Shown: piece by piece, positions 1-9,202 of the stretch | How positions within the stretch are numbered: position 1 is the stretch's first letter | How the letters are laid out: each line of letters begins with the position of its first letter | NCBI RefSeq assembly: GCF_039693965.1 | Contig: NZ_CP155576.1 | Coordinates: 1,116,001 to 1,180,000 of the forward strand | DNA length: 64,000 bases | From: Moraxella sp. K1664 | GTDB taxonomy: Bacteria > Pseudomonadota > Gammaproteobacteria > Pseudomonadales > Moraxellaceae | Direction: 5' to 3' | Translations under genes and position numbers: made by a program | The notes under the pieces: generated by a model | Seen by the model: only the letters and a program-made list of their open reading frames with translations | Databases searched by the model: none | Told to the model about the DNA's origin: nothing

Positions 1-401
1 CAAAAAAGACTGCCCAACGTCGTGGTCGTGGTATTGGCTCAGGTCTAGGTAAGACTGGTGGTCGTGGTATCAAGGGTCAAACTTCACGTTCAGGCTCAAG
101 CATTCCAGCAGGCTTTGAAGGCGGTCAAATGCCTATCTATCGCCGTTTGCCAAAATTTGGTTTTACCAGTCAGTTAGCCTTGACAACTGCCGAAGTGCGT
201 TTGTCAGAGCTTAACAAAATTGAAGGCAATGAGGTAACACTTGAAACGCTAAAAGCTGCCAACATTATCCGTGGTGACATGAAGCGTGCTCGTATTATCC
301 TATCAGGCGAGATTAGCCGTGCTTTAACCTTTAAAGGCGTAAAAGTTACTAAAGGTGCAAAAGAAGCCATCGTTGCCGCTGGCGGTAGCGTCGAGGAGTA
401 A
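1..401 (+). CDS. rplO: 50S ribosomal protein L15 (5' end outside window)
   Basis: The reading frame enters from the left edge (first complete codon at position 3) and stops just before secY. The visible N-terminal part has the Gly/Arg-rich [17 protein letters not shown] stretch of L15, followed by [18 protein letters not shown], the family signature; the C-terminal part ends [10 protein letters not shown]15 is a late-assembling protein of the large ribosomal subunit and is the usual gene immediately before secY in the spc operon. The stop lies 3 nt before the secY start, so the two are co-transcribed and probably translationally coupled. Only the first few dozen codons are missing. Confidence 0.97.
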   Translation, partial: KKTAQRRGRGIGSGLGKTGGRGIKGQTSRSGSSIPAGFEGGQMPIYRRLPKFGFTSQLALTTAEVRLSELNKIEGNEVTLETLKAANIIRGDMKRARIILSGEISRALTFKGVKVTKGAKEAIVAAGGSVEE

Positions 402-404
402 TCC

Positions 405-1727
405 ATGTCTAAATCAACGCCTAAATCAGGCATTCCATTAAATCCATTGGCTTTTATTCGTAAGTACGATGAGCTGTGGCATCGCATGTTATTTTTGCTT
501 GGGGCGTTGGTTGTCTATCGTTTGGGTTCGCACATTCCTGTGCCAGGCATGAATCCCATTCGTCTTGCTCAATTTTTTGATGGCAGTCAAAACACCTTTT
601 TGGGCATGTTTAACATGTTCTCAGGTGGTGCTTTGGAGCGCATGTCCATCATGGCATTGGGTATCATGCCTTATATCTCAGCATCCATTGTGGTGCAGAT
701 GATGTCGGCGGTGATACCTTCGCTTGATGCCCTAAAAAAAGAAGGCGAATCAGGTCGGCGTATTTTGAATAAATACACCAGACAAGGTACACTGGCTTTG
801 GCATTTGTGCAAGCGGTCGGTATGTTAGCAGGTCTTGTTGCTGGTGGCTTGACATTGAGTTCTGGCTTGACTTTTATGATTCCTGCGGTAACTTCATTGG
901 TTGCAGGAGCGATGTTCTTGATGTGGCTTGGTGAGCAGATTACTGAGCGTGGCATTGGCAACGGCATATCCATGCTTATTTTTGCCAGTATCATATCAAG
1001 TGCCCCTGGCATGATTGCAGGTGCATTTAGTCAGGACATGAACTTAATGGTTGTCCTTATCTTTGCTTTGCTCGGCTTAGCAGTGACGGCTGGTATTGTT
1101 TATATTGAACGTGCCCAACGTCGTGTGCCTGTTAATTACGCCCAAAAACAGCAAGAAGGGCGTAAAGTTTATGCTCAGCAACAATCACATTTGCCATTAA
1201 AGCTCAATATGGCAGGGGTGATTCCAGCAATTTTCGCCAGCTCATTGCTGATGCTGCCTGCAAGTTTGGGGCAATGGTCAGGTTCTTCGGCGAATCCAAC
1301 CACACTGCAAAATATCATGCAGAACATCTCACTCATCTTGCAGCCAGGCAGTCCTTTGTATCTATTACTGTTTGGCGTGCTAATCATCTTTTTCTGTTAT
1401 TTTTATACAGCATTGATGTTTAATCCAGGTGAGGTGGCAGAGAATTTAAAGCGTAGTGGTGCTTATATTCCTGGCATACGCCCAGGACAGCAAACGAAAC
1501 GATATTTGGATTTTGTCCTAAATCGCCTAACGTTTATTGGTGCGATGTATATGGCAATCATTTGCCTAATGCCAATGGTGATTCAAACGTCATTTGGCGT
1601 GCCTTTTCAGTTGGGTGGTGCATCTTTATTGATTATGGTGGTTGTACTTATGGACTTCATCGCACAGGTGCAAGCACATCTGATGACCCATCAATACCAT
1701 GATCAAACTTTAATCCAGTCTAAATGA
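405..1727 (+). CDS. secY: Preprotein translocase subunit SecY
   Basis: SecY is the channel-forming subunit of the SecYEG inner-membrane translocon, which exports unfolded proteins and inserts membrane proteins. The 440-residue product has the family length and about ten hydrophobic segments. Recognisable parts are [15 protein letters not shown] near the N-terminus (first membrane segment), [11 protein letters not shown] in the middle, the cytoplasmic loop with [13 protein letters not shown], and [22 protein letters not shown] towards the C-terminus. It sits between rplO and rpmJ, the standard spc-operon order, with 3 nt to rplO and 14 nt to rpmJ. Nothing unusual was seen. Confidence 0.98.
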   Translation: MSKSTPKSGIPLNPLAFIRKYDELWHRMLFLLGALVVYRLGSHIPVPGMNPIRLAQFFDGSQNTFLGMFNMFSGGALERMSIMALGIMPYISASIVVQMMSAVIPSLDALKKEGESGRRILNKYTRQGTLALAFVQAVGMLAGLVAGGLTLSSGLTFMIPAVTSLVAGAMFLMWLGEQITERGIGNGISMLIFASIISSAPGMIAGAFSQDMNLMVVLIFALLGLAVTAGIVYIERAQRRVPVNYAQKQQEGRKVYAQQQSHLPLKLNMAGVIPAIFASSLLMLPASLGQWSGSSANPTTLQNIMQNISLILQPGSPLYLLLFGVLIIFFCYFYTALMFNPGEVAENLKRSGAYIPGIRPGQQTKRYLDFVLNRLTFIGAMYMAIICLMPMVIQTSFGVPFQLGGASLLIMVVVLMDFIAQVQAHLMTHQYHDQTLIQSK

Positions 1728-1741
1728 CATTAGGAGTAGAC

Positions 1742-1858
1742 ATGAAAGTTCAAGCGTCTGTTAAAAAAATCTGTGGCAGTTGCAAAATCGTACGCCGTAA
1801 AGGTAAAGTATTGGTTATTTGCAGTTCAGAGCCACGTCATAAGCAACGTCAAGGTTAA
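1742..1858 (+). CDS. rpmJ: 50S ribosomal protein L36
   Basis: A 38-residue protein beginning [15 protein letters not shown] and ending EPRHKQRQG. The zinc-ribbon ligands are visible as Cys11, Cys14, Cys27 and His33, so this is the zinc-binding (C+) form of L36 of the large ribosomal subunit. It directly follows secY (14 nt, with a TTAGGAGTAG ribosome-binding site). This is the last gene of the spc operon before the alpha-operon leader. The gene is small and easily missed by length filters, but position and sequence make it secure. Confidence 0.96.
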   Translation: MKVQASVKKICGSCKIVRRKGKVLVICSSEPRHKQRQG

Positions 1859-1874
1859 TTTTACAAATTAATAC

Positions 1875-1910
1875 TTGCAATTTTGTAGCGGATATTGTAT
1901 TATCCGCTAC
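1875..1910 (+). promoter_or_regulatory. Probable alpha-operon promoter with overlapping hairpin
   Basis: TTGCAA (1875-1880), a 17-bp spacer and TATTAT (1898-1903) fit a sigma-70 promoter. Overlapping it is a perfect 10-bp inverted repeat, GTAGCGGATA (1885-1894) and TATCCGCTAC (1901-1910). The remaining leader to rpsM (1911-1986) holds a second small hairpin (CTGTTATC/GGATAGCAG). In many bacteria S4 represses the alpha operon by binding the leader in front of rpsM; that this leader does so is inference. The first hairpin has no T-run, so it is a poor intrinsic terminator. Confidence 0.5.
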
Positions 1911-1986
1911 TTGCCATGCTGTTATCTAGGATAGCAGTAGAGTAAAACAGCAAATGCCTAGCATTTGTGCTAACGGAGAGAAATCA

Positions 1987-2343
1987 ATGGCTCGTATTGC
2001 CGGTGTAAACATTCCGGACAACAAACACGCTGTGATTTCGCTAACTTACATTTTTGGTATTGGTCGCACTACCGCTAAGAAAATCTTAGCAACTGTAGGT
2101 ATTAGCGAGACTACCAAGATTGGTCAGTTAGATGATTCACAACTGGATGCTGTTCGTGCAGAAGTTGCAAATTACGCTACTGAAGGTGACCTTCGTCGCG
2201 AAATTTCAATGAGCATCAAGCGTTTGGTCGATTTGGGTTGCTACCGTGGTCTTCGTCACCGCCGTGGTCTTCCAGTTCGTGGTCAACGCACTAAAACTAA
2301 CGCGCGTACCCGTAAAGGTCCTCGCAAAGCAATTAAAAAGTAA
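1987..2343 (+). CDS. rpsM: 30S ribosomal protein S13
   Basis: S13 sits in the head of the small subunit and contacts the large subunit and tRNAs. The product is 118 residues starting [13 protein letters not shown]; an upstream in-frame ATG at 1954 would add eleven non-homologous residues, while the chosen start has a GGAGAG ribosome-binding site. Family signatures include [14 protein letters not shown], the helix-two-turn-helix region, and the basic C-terminus [25 protein letters not shown], each in its expected place. It opens the alpha operon and is followed by rpsK after 20 nt. Confidence 0.98.
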   Translation: MARIAGVNIPDNKHAVISLTYIFGIGRTTAKKILATVGISETTKIGQLDDSQLDAVRAEVANYATEGDLRREISMSIKRLVDLGCYRGLRHRRGLPVRGQRTKTNARTRKGPRKAIKK

Positions 2344-2363
2344 CTAATTTAGGAAGCTAAAAG

Positions 2364-2756
2364 ATGGCAAAAGACACTCGTAGCCGCAAAAAAGTGGCAC
2401 GTCGTTCGGTATCTGAAGGTATCGCCCATATCCATGCGTCTTTTAATAACACCATTGTAACCATTACCGATCGTCAAGGTAATGCATTGGCTTGGGCCAC
2501 CTCAGGTGGACAAGGCTTCCGTGGTTCACGTAAATCAACGCCTTTTGCCGCACAGGTTGCTGCTGAAGTTGCTGGTAAAACAGCACAAGAAACCTATGGT
2601 GTTAAAAACGTTGATGTCTTGGTTAAAGGTCCAGGACCAGGTCGTGAGTCTGCGGTTCGTGCATTAGGTGCATTGGGTTATAAAATTAACAGCATTAGCG
2701 ATGTAACCCCGATTCCACACAACGGCTGCCGCCCGCCTAAGAAACGCCGCGTTTAA
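2364..2756 (+). CDS. rpsK: 30S ribosomal protein S11
   Basis: S11 forms part of the platform of the 30S subunit, near the Shine-Dalgarno/anti-Shine-Dalgarno helix. The 130-residue product contains the expected [18 protein letters not shown] start of the fold, [14 protein letters not shown] in the middle and the near-invariant C-terminal [14 protein letters not shown]. It lies between rpsM and rpsD with short gaps and standard order. No irregularity was seen. Confidence 0.98.
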   Translation: MAKDTRSRKKVARRSVSEGIAHIHASFNNTIVTITDRQGNALAWATSGGQGFRGSRKSTPFAAQVAAEVAGKTAQETYGVKNVDVLVKGPGPGRESAVRALGALGYKINSISDVTPIPHNGCRPPKKRRV

Positions 2757-2767
2757 GGAGATAACTC

Positions 2768-3409
2768 ATGGCCCGTTATATTGGTCCAAAATTAAAATTG
2801 TCTCGCCGTGAAGGTACTGACCTGCAACTAAAATCAGGTGTAAAAGCTTACGACGTTAAGACAAAAAAATCAGGTCGTGTACCTGGTCAGCATGGCAATA
2901 GCCAAAATAAAGCCTCTGAATACGCTCTACAACTTCGTGAGAAGCAAAAAGTAAAACGTATGTATGGTGTGCTTGAGCGTCAATTCTCAAACTACTATAA
3001 AGAAGCTGCTCGTATGCGTGGCGCTACTGGTGAAAACCTACTTGGCATGCTAGAACGCCGTTTGGATAACGTTGTTTATCGTATGGGCTTTGGTGCTACT
3101 CGTGCAGAAGCACGTCAGTTGGTGAGCCACCGTGCAATCCTGCTAAAAAAAGCAGGTCGTGATGAGTTTGTTCGTGTGAACATTCCTTCAATCCAAGTTC
3201 AAGACGGTGATGTGATTGCTGTACATGAGAAGTCAAAAGAACAACTTCGTATCAAAAACGCAGTAGAGCTTGCGACTCAACGCGGCATTCCAGAATGGCT
3301 AGAAGTTGACCACAGCAAACTACAAGGTATGTTTAAAACTGCTCCAGATCGCAGTGACCTACCTGCTGAAATTAACGAAAGCTTGATTGTAGAACTATAT
3401 TCTAAATAA
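2768..3409 (+). CDS. rpsD: 30S ribosomal protein S4
   Basis: S4 is a primary 16S rRNA-binding protein that nucleates 30S assembly and, in gamma-proteobacteria, represses its own operon. The 213-residue product starts [19 protein letters not shown] and contains the S4 RNA-binding domain around residues 100-165 ([16 protein letters not shown], then HRAILL). It lacks the N-terminal zinc-binding cysteines and is a few residues longer than the 206 of E. coli. It sits 11 nt after rpsK with an AAGGAG ribosome-binding site, and rpoA follows. Confidence 0.97.
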   Translation: MARYIGPKLKLSRREGTDLQLKSGVKAYDVKTKKSGRVPGQHGNSQNKASEYALQLREKQKVKRMYGVLERQFSNYYKEAARMRGATGENLLGMLERRLDNVVYRMGFGATRAEARQLVSHRAILLKKAGRDEFVRVNIPSIQVQDGDVIAVHEKSKEQLRIKNAVELATQRGIPEWLEVDHSKLQGMFKTAPDRSDLPAEINESLIVELYSK

Positions 3410-3431
3410 TCCGAACTAATCGAGGTGACTT

Positions 3432-4436
3432 ATGACAAATGTAACTGAGTTTCTAACACCGTCTGCAATTAATGTAGATACGGTTAATGAAACGACTGCT
3501 AAGGTCACGCTCGAGCCGTTAGAACGTGGCTTTGGGCATACACTAGGTAATGCTCTTCGTCGCATTCTTTTATCTTCGTTGTCTGGTGCTGCCGTGATTG
3601 AAGCTGAAATTGAAGGCGTTGATCATGAATATTCAACACTAGAAGGTTTGCAAGAAGATGTATTAGATTTGCTTTTGAACCTAAAAGGCTTGGCAATCAT
3701 TTTACATGACCAAAACGAAGCTTATTTAACATTGGATAAAAAGGGTGCAGGCATTGTAACTGCTGCTGACCTTGAACTGCCACATAATGTTGAGATCGCC
3801 AATCCTGAATTGGTGCTTGGTACGTTAAGTGAACGTGGACATTTAAAAATGCGTCTGCGTGTGGTGACAGGTCGTGGCTATGAGCCTGCCAATCAACGTC
3901 GTGAAGATGCCAATTCTAAAGCGATTGGACGTTTGAAACTTGATGCAAGTTTTAGCCCTATATTGCGTGTGGCTTATGATGTTGAGAATGCTCGTGTTGA
4001 GCAACGTACTGACCTTGACAAGCTTATCATTGAGCTTGAAACTAATGGTACGATTGACCCTGAAGAGGCGATTCGTAAGGCTGCTACGATTTTGCAACAA
4101 CAAATTGCAATATTCGTTGATCTAGAAGCCGAGGAAGCCCCTGAGCCAGTTAAAGAAAAAGAAGAGATTGACCCTGTGCTATTACGCCCAGTGGACGACC
4201 TTGAACTAACGGTTCGTTCAGCAAACTGCTTGAAAGCTGAAAACATTTACTACATCGGTGATTTGGTGCAACGTTCTGAGACTGAACTTCTAAAAACACC
4301 AAATTTAGGTAAGAAATCATTAACCGAAATCAAAGACGTACTTGCGTCAAAAGGTTTGGAGTTGGGCATGCGTTTAGAGACCTGGCCACCAAGCGATTTG
4401 CGAGTTGATGACCGTTTTTCTTACCGTAGCCGTTAA
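3432..4436 (+). CDS. rpoA: DNA-directed RNA polymerase alpha subunit
   Basis: The alpha subunit dimerises to scaffold RNA polymerase assembly and contacts activators and UP elements. The 334-residue product has the N-terminal domain (about 1-235; [20 protein letters not shown] and [15 protein letters not shown] are hallmark segments), an acidic linker with [12 protein letters not shown], and the C-terminal domain (about 255-320; [18 protein letters not shown] and [13 protein letters not shown], the helix-hairpin-helix DNA-binding part). It lies between rpsD and rplQ as in most proteobacteria. Confidence 0.98.
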   Translation: MTNVTEFLTPSAINVDTVNETTAKVTLEPLERGFGHTLGNALRRILLSSLSGAAVIEAEIEGVDHEYSTLEGLQEDVLDLLLNLKGLAIILHDQNEAYLTLDKKGAGIVTAADLELPHNVEIANPELVLGTLSERGHLKMRLRVVTGRGYEPANQRREDANSKAIGRLKLDASFSPILRVAYDVENARVEQRTDLDKLIIELETNGTIDPEEAIRKAATILQQQIAIFVDLEAEEAPEPVKEKEEIDPVLLRPVDDLELTVRSANCLKAENIYYIGDLVQRSETELLKTPNLGKKSLTEIKDVLASKGLELGMRLETWPPSDLRVDDRFSYRSR

Positions 4437-4454
4437 TTTTAAAGGATACTGACC

Positions 4455-4814
4455 ATGCGACATCGTAATAGCGGAGTCAAGCTGGGTCGCACCAGCAGCC
4501 ATCGTAAGGCTATGTTCCAAAACATGACCAATTCATTGATTGAACATGAGCTAATCAAAACCACGTTGGTAAAAGCAAAAGAGCTACGTCGTGTAGCAGA
4601 GCCACTCATCACTTTGGCAAAAGAAGACAGCGTTGCTAATCGCCGTCTTGCTTTTAATCGTACTCGTAACAAGGCAACCGTTGGTAAGCTTTTTAATGAG
4701 CTAGGACCACGTTACAAGACTCGCCCAGGTGGTTATTTGCGTATCATCAAATGCGGTTATCGTGATGGCGATAATGCACCAATGGCTTATGTGGAATTGG
4801 TTGACCGTCCATAA
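4455..4814 (+). CDS. rplQ: 50S ribosomal protein L17
   Basis: L17 is an early-assembling protein near the exit of the nascent-peptide tunnel. The product is 119 residues and begins [20 protein letters not shown], the family signature; it ends with [15 protein letters not shown]. This is the final gene of the alpha operon and is followed 16 nt later by a strong intrinsic terminator. Confidence 0.98.
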   Translation: MRHRNSGVKLGRTSSHRKAMFQNMTNSLIEHELIKTTLVKAKELRRVAEPLITLAKEDSVANRRLAFNRTRNKATVGKLFNELGPRYKTRPGGYLRIIKCGYRDGDNAPMAYVELVDRP

Positions 4815-4830
4815 TAGTCACTATTTCTAC

Positions 4831-4863
4831 GAAAACCAAACCTTTTTAAGGTTTGGTTTTTTT
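4831..4863 (+). terminator. Intrinsic terminator after rplQ
   Basis: AAACCAAACCTT is followed by a short T-rich loop and AAGGTTTGGTTT, then a T-run. This is a canonical Rho-independent terminator at the end of the alpha operon. Confidence 0.93.
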
Positions 4864-4959
4864 ATTGCATGGATTTTGGTTTGTTGGTGTTTTTGATAAA
4901 TAAAAAGACGATTGATGTCAAATTATAGTTGAAAACTTTAAAACTAGGACGAGTCTGCC

Positions 4960-5042
4960 TTTGCTATTTTCCATGCAAAAATTGATTGAATCATCAAATT
5001 TTTATCATGTCTAGAAAAATGTTACCAATGGTGAGTGCGTCT
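4960..5042 (-). repeat. Decayed half copy of the ~205-bp palindromic repeat
   Basis: Read on the minus strand this segment follows the outer half of the ~205-bp repeat family (compare 7803-7890). CCATGCAAAAATTGATTGA and ATCAAATTTTTA are recognisable, and the repeat terminus has decayed to GGTGAGTGCG. No opposite end is recognisable. It lies about 220 bp from a good copy at 5265. The rest of the 4864-5264 gap holds no gene that I can support. Confidence 0.5.
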
Positions 5043-5264
5043 TGTTAATTTGTGCTGTATTAAATTTAATTTTAGTAAGTGGTCATGTCAAACTTTCTAT
5101 TAAATATAAGAATGAGAACTTTGTAAAATGGGTCTTATCTTGAACAGTTGTTGTTTGGTGGGGTGTGGTATGATTGCTCTGTGCGGTAATTGGGAAAAAC
5201 ATTTTAAAGCAGTGATAATCTATGCTACAATAACACCGCTTTTTAGCAAAATCTAGCCAGCTTT

Positions 5265-5468
5265 GGGGCGTGCCTGACTTTATATATTTGCAATGAAAAA
5301 TGAGAAAAATCGCACGTTTTTCAAGGAAAAAGTGAAGTTTGATAGTCGTTCTATCAAACGAGCTTTTGACGATGAAAAACAAGATTTAGCCATTTTTTAT
5401 GCAAAAACAGAGTTGTATCTCTGACGTGTTTAAAAATGCAAAAGTGTTATTAAAGTTAGGCACGCCAC
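5265..5468 (-). repeat. Palindromic repeat family, copy A
   Basis: About 204 bp, minus orientation. The ends are GGGCGTGCCT on the left and AGGCACGCC on the right, an inverted repeat. Inside are the family landmarks on the minus strand: TTTTTGCATAAAAAATGGC, a central hairpin GTTTGATAG-AACGA-CTATCAAAC, then CTTGAAAAACGTGCGATTTT and CATTGCAAATA before the right end. There is no coding capacity; open frames across it are shadows. It belongs to the GGGCGTGCCT terminal type shared with the copies at 7803 and 32927. Confidence 0.85.
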
Positions 5469-5493
5469 AGCCAGCCAATCACAAGGAACTCAC

Positions 5494-7020
5494 ATGACTG
5501 TCATCAAAAAAGACGACTTTATCCAGTCCATTGCAGATGCATTTCAATACATCAGCTACTATCACCCCACCGACTATATCCAAGCCCTAGCCGAAGCCTT
5601 AGAGCGTGAAGAAAACCCTGCTGCTCGTGATGCCATGACCCAAATTTTGGTAAATAGCCGTATGTGTGCCGAGGGCAAACGCCCGATTTGCCAAGATACA
5701 GGGATTGCGACCGTGTTCCTAAAAGTTGGCATGAACGTAACTTGGGAGTCTGATATGAGCGTGGCGGATATGGTAAACGAAGGCGTTCGCCGTGCCTACA
5801 ATCACCCTGATAATACCCTGCGAGCGTCTGTACTTGCCGACCCTGCGGGCAAACGAGTGAACACCAAAGACAACACCCCTGCCGTCATTCACATGGAAAT
5901 CGTGGCAGGCGACAAGGTGGAAGTTACCTGTGCTGCCAAAGGGGGTGGTAGCGAGAACAAATCCAAACTTGCCATGCTAAATCCGTCTGACAGCATTGTG
6001 GACTGGGTGTTAAAGAGCATTCCTGAAATGGGTGCAGGCTGGTGTCCCCCGGGTATTTTGGGTATTGGTATTGGTGGCACGCCAGAAAAAGCAACCCTTT
6101 TGGCCAAAGAAAGTCTTATGAGCCACATTGACATTCATGAGCTAAAAGCCAAAGCCGAAAGCGGAGCAGAGCTATCTACCACAGAGAGCCTACGCCTTGA
6201 ACTCTTTGAAAAGGTAAACGCACTTGGCATTGGGGCTCAGGGCTTGGGTGGTCTTACTGCCGTGCTTGATGTCAAAATCCTAGACTACCCAACGCACGCA
6301 GCGTCTAAGCCTGTGGCGATGATTCCTAACTGTGCTGCCACTCGCCATGTGGAATTTGAGCTTGACGGTACAGGGGCGGTAAACCTAGAACCACCAAGCA
6401 TGGACGTGTATCCTGACATTACTTATAGCCCTGATAGCGGCAAGCGTGTCAATGTGGACACCCTAACCAAAGAAGAAGTGGCGACATGGCAAACAGGCGA
6501 TGTGCTACTGCTTAACGGCAAAATCTACACAGGGCGAGATGCCGCTCACAAACGCATGACTGACATGCTAAATAATGGCGAAACCTTGCCTGTGGACTTG
6601 TCGGGCAAGCTCATCTACTACGTTGGGCCTGTGGACCCTGTGCGTGATGAAGTGGTGGGGCCGGCAGGGCCGACAACTGCCACTCGTATGGATAAATTTA
6701 CCCGTCAAATGCTAGAACAAACTGGTCTTTTGGGTATGATTGGTAAATCCGAGCGTGGTAAAATCGCCTGTGAAGCCATTGCCGACAACAAAGCAGTCTA
6801 TCTCATGGCGGTGGGCGGTTCGGCATATTTGGTCTCAAAAGCCATCAAAAACGCCAAAGTGGTTGCTTTCCCTGAGCTTGGCATGGAAGCGATTTATGAA
6901 TTTGAAGTCAAGGACATGCCCGTAACGGTGGCGGTAGATAGCAATGGTGTATCGGTACACGCCACCGCCCCAAAAATTTGGCAAGCCAAAATCGGTAAAA
7001 TCCCTGTGGTGGCAGGCTAA
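5494..7020 (+). CDS. Class I (iron-sulfur) fumarate hydratase
   Basis: This enzyme interconverts fumarate and malate in the TCA cycle using an oxygen-labile [4Fe-4S] cluster. The 508-residue product has the alpha domain followed by the beta domain (from about residue 320). Likely cluster ligands are Cys66 (PICQDTG), Cys184 (GAGWCPPG) and Cys280 (PNCAATRH), whose spacing matches the known ligands of E. coli FumA. GGGSENKS and GIGGTPEKA are further family motifs. The ribosome-binding site AAGGAAC lies 6 nt before the ATG. The gene is single, with repeat copy A upstream and a terminator downstream. A class II FumC is not seen in the window. Confidence 0.93.
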   Translation: MTVIKKDDFIQSIADAFQYISYYHPTDYIQALAEALEREENPAARDAMTQILVNSRMCAEGKRPICQDTGIATVFLKVGMNVTWESDMSVADMVNEGVRRAYNHPDNTLRASVLADPAGKRVNTKDNTPAVIHMEIVAGDKVEVTCAAKGGGSENKSKLAMLNPSDSIVDWVLKSIPEMGAGWCPPGILGIGIGGTPEKATLLAKESLMSHIDIHELKAKAESGAELSTTESLRLELFEKVNALGIGAQGLGGLTAVLDVKILDYPTHAASKPVAMIPNCAATRHVEFELDGTGAVNLEPPSMDVYPDITYSPDSGKRVNVDTLTKEEVATWQTGDVLLLNGKIYTGRDAAHKRMTDMLNNGETLPVDLSGKLIYYVGPVDPVRDEVVGPAGPTTATRMDKFTRQMLEQTGLLGMIGKSERGKIACEAIADNKAVYLMAVGGSAYLVSKAIKNAKVVAFPELGMEAIYEFEVKDMPVTVAVDSNGVSVHATAPKIWQAKIGKIPVVAG

Positions 7021-7051
7021 ACGCTTGATAGATGTCTGATAAATAAACCGC

Positions 7052-7091
7052 AGCACACCCCAAAGCAAGGTCTTTGGGGTGTGTTTTTTAG
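7052..7091 (+). terminator. Intrinsic terminator after fumarase
   Basis: CACACCCCAAAG and CTTTGGGGTGTG pair around a short loop and are followed by TTTTTT. It serves the fumarase gene on the plus strand; the convergent phosphatase gene ends at 7093, right beside it. Confidence 0.9.
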
Positions 7092-7092
7092 G

Positions 7093-7743
7093 TCATAAAA
7101 GAAAAGCAACCAAATCGCCAAAATTATCAAACACCCCATCAGGGCGACTGTCCGCAATCGGCTCGCCATAGTTATAACCATAGGTTAGGGCGAGCGTGGT
7201 TATCCCTGCATTTTGCCCTGCTGTGATGTCATTTTTGGAGTCGCCCACCATGACCGCTTGCGATTTATCCACGCCAAGCGTGGTGCAAATATGCAAAAGC
7301 GGAGCAGGGTCAGGCTTTTTAGTGGGCAAACTGTCGCCCCCGATGATGCAGGCGAATTTGTCCGTCCAGCCCATGTTTGCCAAAATGTCGGGCAAAAATT
7401 GGGCGGGCTTATTGGTACACAGGGCAAGCGTCAAGCCTTGTTTGATAAGGCGATTTAGCCCGTCTGTTACCCCGTCATACTCTACTGTCTTACCTTGACA
7501 AGTGGTATATTCTGTCAAAAACAGCTCATGGGCGTGGTGCAAATTATCAAGTGATAAACCCGCCCATACCAATGCCCGTTCTACGAGTTTGGTGGAGCCG
7601 TTGCCCACCCATGTTCGCACGTTGTCGGTGCCAGCAGGGGGCTTGTCAAAATGAGCAAGCATTTTATCCACGCCGTCCGCCAAATCAGGCACACTGTCAA
7701 TGAGCGTGCCATCCAAATCAAAAATGATGAGTGATTTTGTCAT
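7093..7743 (-). CDS. gph: Phosphoglycolate phosphatase (HAD family)
   Basis: HAD-superfamily hydrolase of 216 residues. Motif I is FDLDGTLIDS with the nucleophile and general acid at Asp9 and Asp11. Motif II is LCTNKP (Thr), and motifs III/IV are KPDPAPLLHI and VMVGDSKNDI. A helical cap lies between motifs I and II. The best match is Gph, which removes 2-phosphoglycolate formed during DNA repair, but close HAD relatives (for example PGP-like or sugar phosphatases such as MupP, which acts on MurNAc-6-phosphate) cannot be excluded by eye. The gene is convergent with the fumarase gene and monocistronic as far as can be seen. Confidence 0.8.
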   Translation of the reverse strand: MTKSLIIFDLDGTLIDSVPDLADGVDKMLAHFDKPPAGTDNVRTWVGNGSTKLVERALVWAGLSLDNLHHAHELFLTEYTTCQGKTVEYDGVTDGLNRLIKQGLTLALCTNKPAQFLPDILANMGWTDKFACIIGGDSLPTKKPDPAPLLHICTTLGVDKSQAVMVGDSKNDITAGQNAGITTLALTYGYNYGEPIADSRPDGVFDNFGDLVAFLL

Positions 7744-7802
7744 AAATTTGCCTATTTTTTAAAATTTACCAAAAAATTTACCCTAAATTTTATTAAAAAA
7801 TC

Positions 7803-8068
7803 AGGGCGTGCCTACCGTTGATAGCATTCTCATAAGATATGGTAAAAATTTGATGATTTCAATTCATTTTTGCAGGAAAAATGGCTATCTGACCACTTAA
7901 ATCGTGTAAATTTTTAAGGTTTTTACTTAATTTTTTAAATTTAAGTGGTCGGATTGTGGCTCGAAGTCAAAATCCTTGTCGATATTTCAATATCAACTGC
8001 GAACTTTCCTTGAAAAACGTGCGATTTTTCCTGTTTTTCATTGCAAATACCAAAGGCAGGCACGCCCT
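7803..8068 (+). repeat. Palindromic repeat family, copy B, with a nested palindrome
   Basis: The ends are AGGGCGTGCCT and AGGCACGCCCT. The inner family landmarks are present, including the central hairpin GATATTTCAATATC and CTTGAAAAACGTGCGATTTT. It is about 65 bp longer than other copies because a separate AT-rich palindrome (GACCACTTAAAT 7891-7902, ATTTAAGTGGTC 7939-7950) sits where the others read GGCTAAATCTTG. The 8069-8400 stretch that follows is AT-rich and probably carries the promoter of the outer-membrane protein gene; I see no gene there. Confidence 0.85.
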
Positions 8069-8523
8069 GTAACATTGACCAAAAAACTGGCGAAAATGGG
8101 CGTAAATTGTAACAATTTATGTAAAACTTGCCGATTTTGCCCAAATTTGACTGTTTTAATGGCGTGCTTTGTCAAAAGGCTGGGCAATTTTTTTAAAATT
8201 TATCAAAAAATTTTAAAAAATGGCGGTATTTTGGGATTTTTGGCTGTGAAATGGGATAAATAAGCTGAGTTTTGGGATAATTTTGGCAAAATAACGCAAT
8301 ATTTGAGCATGGATTGTGATAAAAGTAACAAAATATTGCAAAAGACATCCAATGTAAAAGGGGGTGGGGGTAAATTTTGCAAAACTTTACATTTAACACC
8401 ACAAATACGCACAGTTTTTTAGAAATATTTTGTTACTATACACACATCGGCACTGATGATGAATTCGTCAGATGGCGACATAATAAACAAACTCGGTGCT
8501 TGCACCATAATTGGAGAGAAACC

Positions 8524-9078
8524 ATGAAAACATTAAACAAAGCCCTACTAGCTCTTGGTGCGTCATCACTATTGGCAATGAGTGCCACTGCTGCTGTAAG
8601 CTACGGTGCAAATAGTGTGGGTCAGCCTTATGTGGGCGTAAAAGTAGGTCAATTTGACGTTGATAACGCTCGTGGTCATAAAGGTGACTTGACTGCTTAT
8701 GGCGTATATGGTGGTTATAACTTCGACCAAAACGTCGGTGTTGAGCTAGAATACCAAGGTGCTGATAGCGAAAAATATAACCATAATGGCAATGAGTACG
8801 AACTAAAAGCGAAGACTTATGGTGCGTATGGTACTTATCGTTACCACTTCAACAACTCACCAGTCTATGCCAAAGGTAAATTGGGTCTGTCTAAAACAGA
8901 AGTTGAAAACAAAACAACCAACAGCAACCTATATTCTAGCGAAACAGACAAAACGTCAATCGCTGGTGGCGTAGGTCTAGGTTTCCAACCAACCGCTAAC
9001 TTCGGTATCGAAGCAGGTTATAACTACCTAAACTCTGATGCCAACATGTGGGGCGTAGGTGCTCACCTAGCATTCTAA
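8524..9078 (+). CDS. Small outer-membrane beta-barrel protein (porin-family fold)
   Basis: A 184-residue protein with a clear Sec signal peptide (MKTLNKALLALGASSLLAMS, cleavage likely after SATA near residue 24). The rest alternates short amphipathic strands with Gly/Tyr/Asn-rich turns, for example QPYVGVKVGQFDV, YGVYGGYNFDQNVGVELEYQG and FGIEAGYNYLN. It ends in Phe, the usual outer-membrane insertion signal. Size and pattern fit an eight-stranded OmpA/opacity-type barrel (OMP_b-brl), similar to small Moraxellaceae surface proteins; function is unknown. The start was chosen for the signal peptide and the GGAGAG ribosome-binding site; an upstream in-frame start at 8377 would destroy the signal. 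A terminator follows. Confidence 0.8.
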   Translation: MKTLNKALLALGASSLLAMSATAAVSYGANSVGQPYVGVKVGQFDVDNARGHKGDLTAYGVYGGYNFDQNVGVELEYQGADSEKYNHNGNEYELKAKTYGAYGTYRYHFNNSPVYAKGKLGLSKTEVENKTTNSNLYSSETDKTSIAGGVGLGFQPTANFGIEAGYNYLNSDANMWGVGAHLAF

Positions 9079-9112
9079 TCCTAGTATTCTCAGTTTAGCA
9101 CTCCATGACATG

Positions 9113-9144
9113 AACAGCCGTAAAGCAATTTACGGTTGTTTTTT
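9113..9144 (+). terminator. Intrinsic terminator after the beta-barrel gene
   Basis: CAGCCGTAAA-GCAA-TTTACGGTTG followed by TTTTTT, about 35 nt after the stop codon. Confidence 0.88.
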
Positions 9145-9202
9145 GTCGTTCAAAGTATCGTAAACTCAATTATAATCGTTTAACTTGAAAATGCACCACC
9201 AA

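Noticed and set aside
5083-5382. 99-residue minus-strand frame before the fumarase gene
   Set aside because: It runs through repeat copy A and has no family resemblance.
7941-8412. Several open frames of 67-95 residues in and after the repeat at 7803
   Set aside because: They are read through the palindromic repeat and AT-rich DNA, have low-complexity Phe/Lys/Asn-rich products, and overlap each other on both strands.
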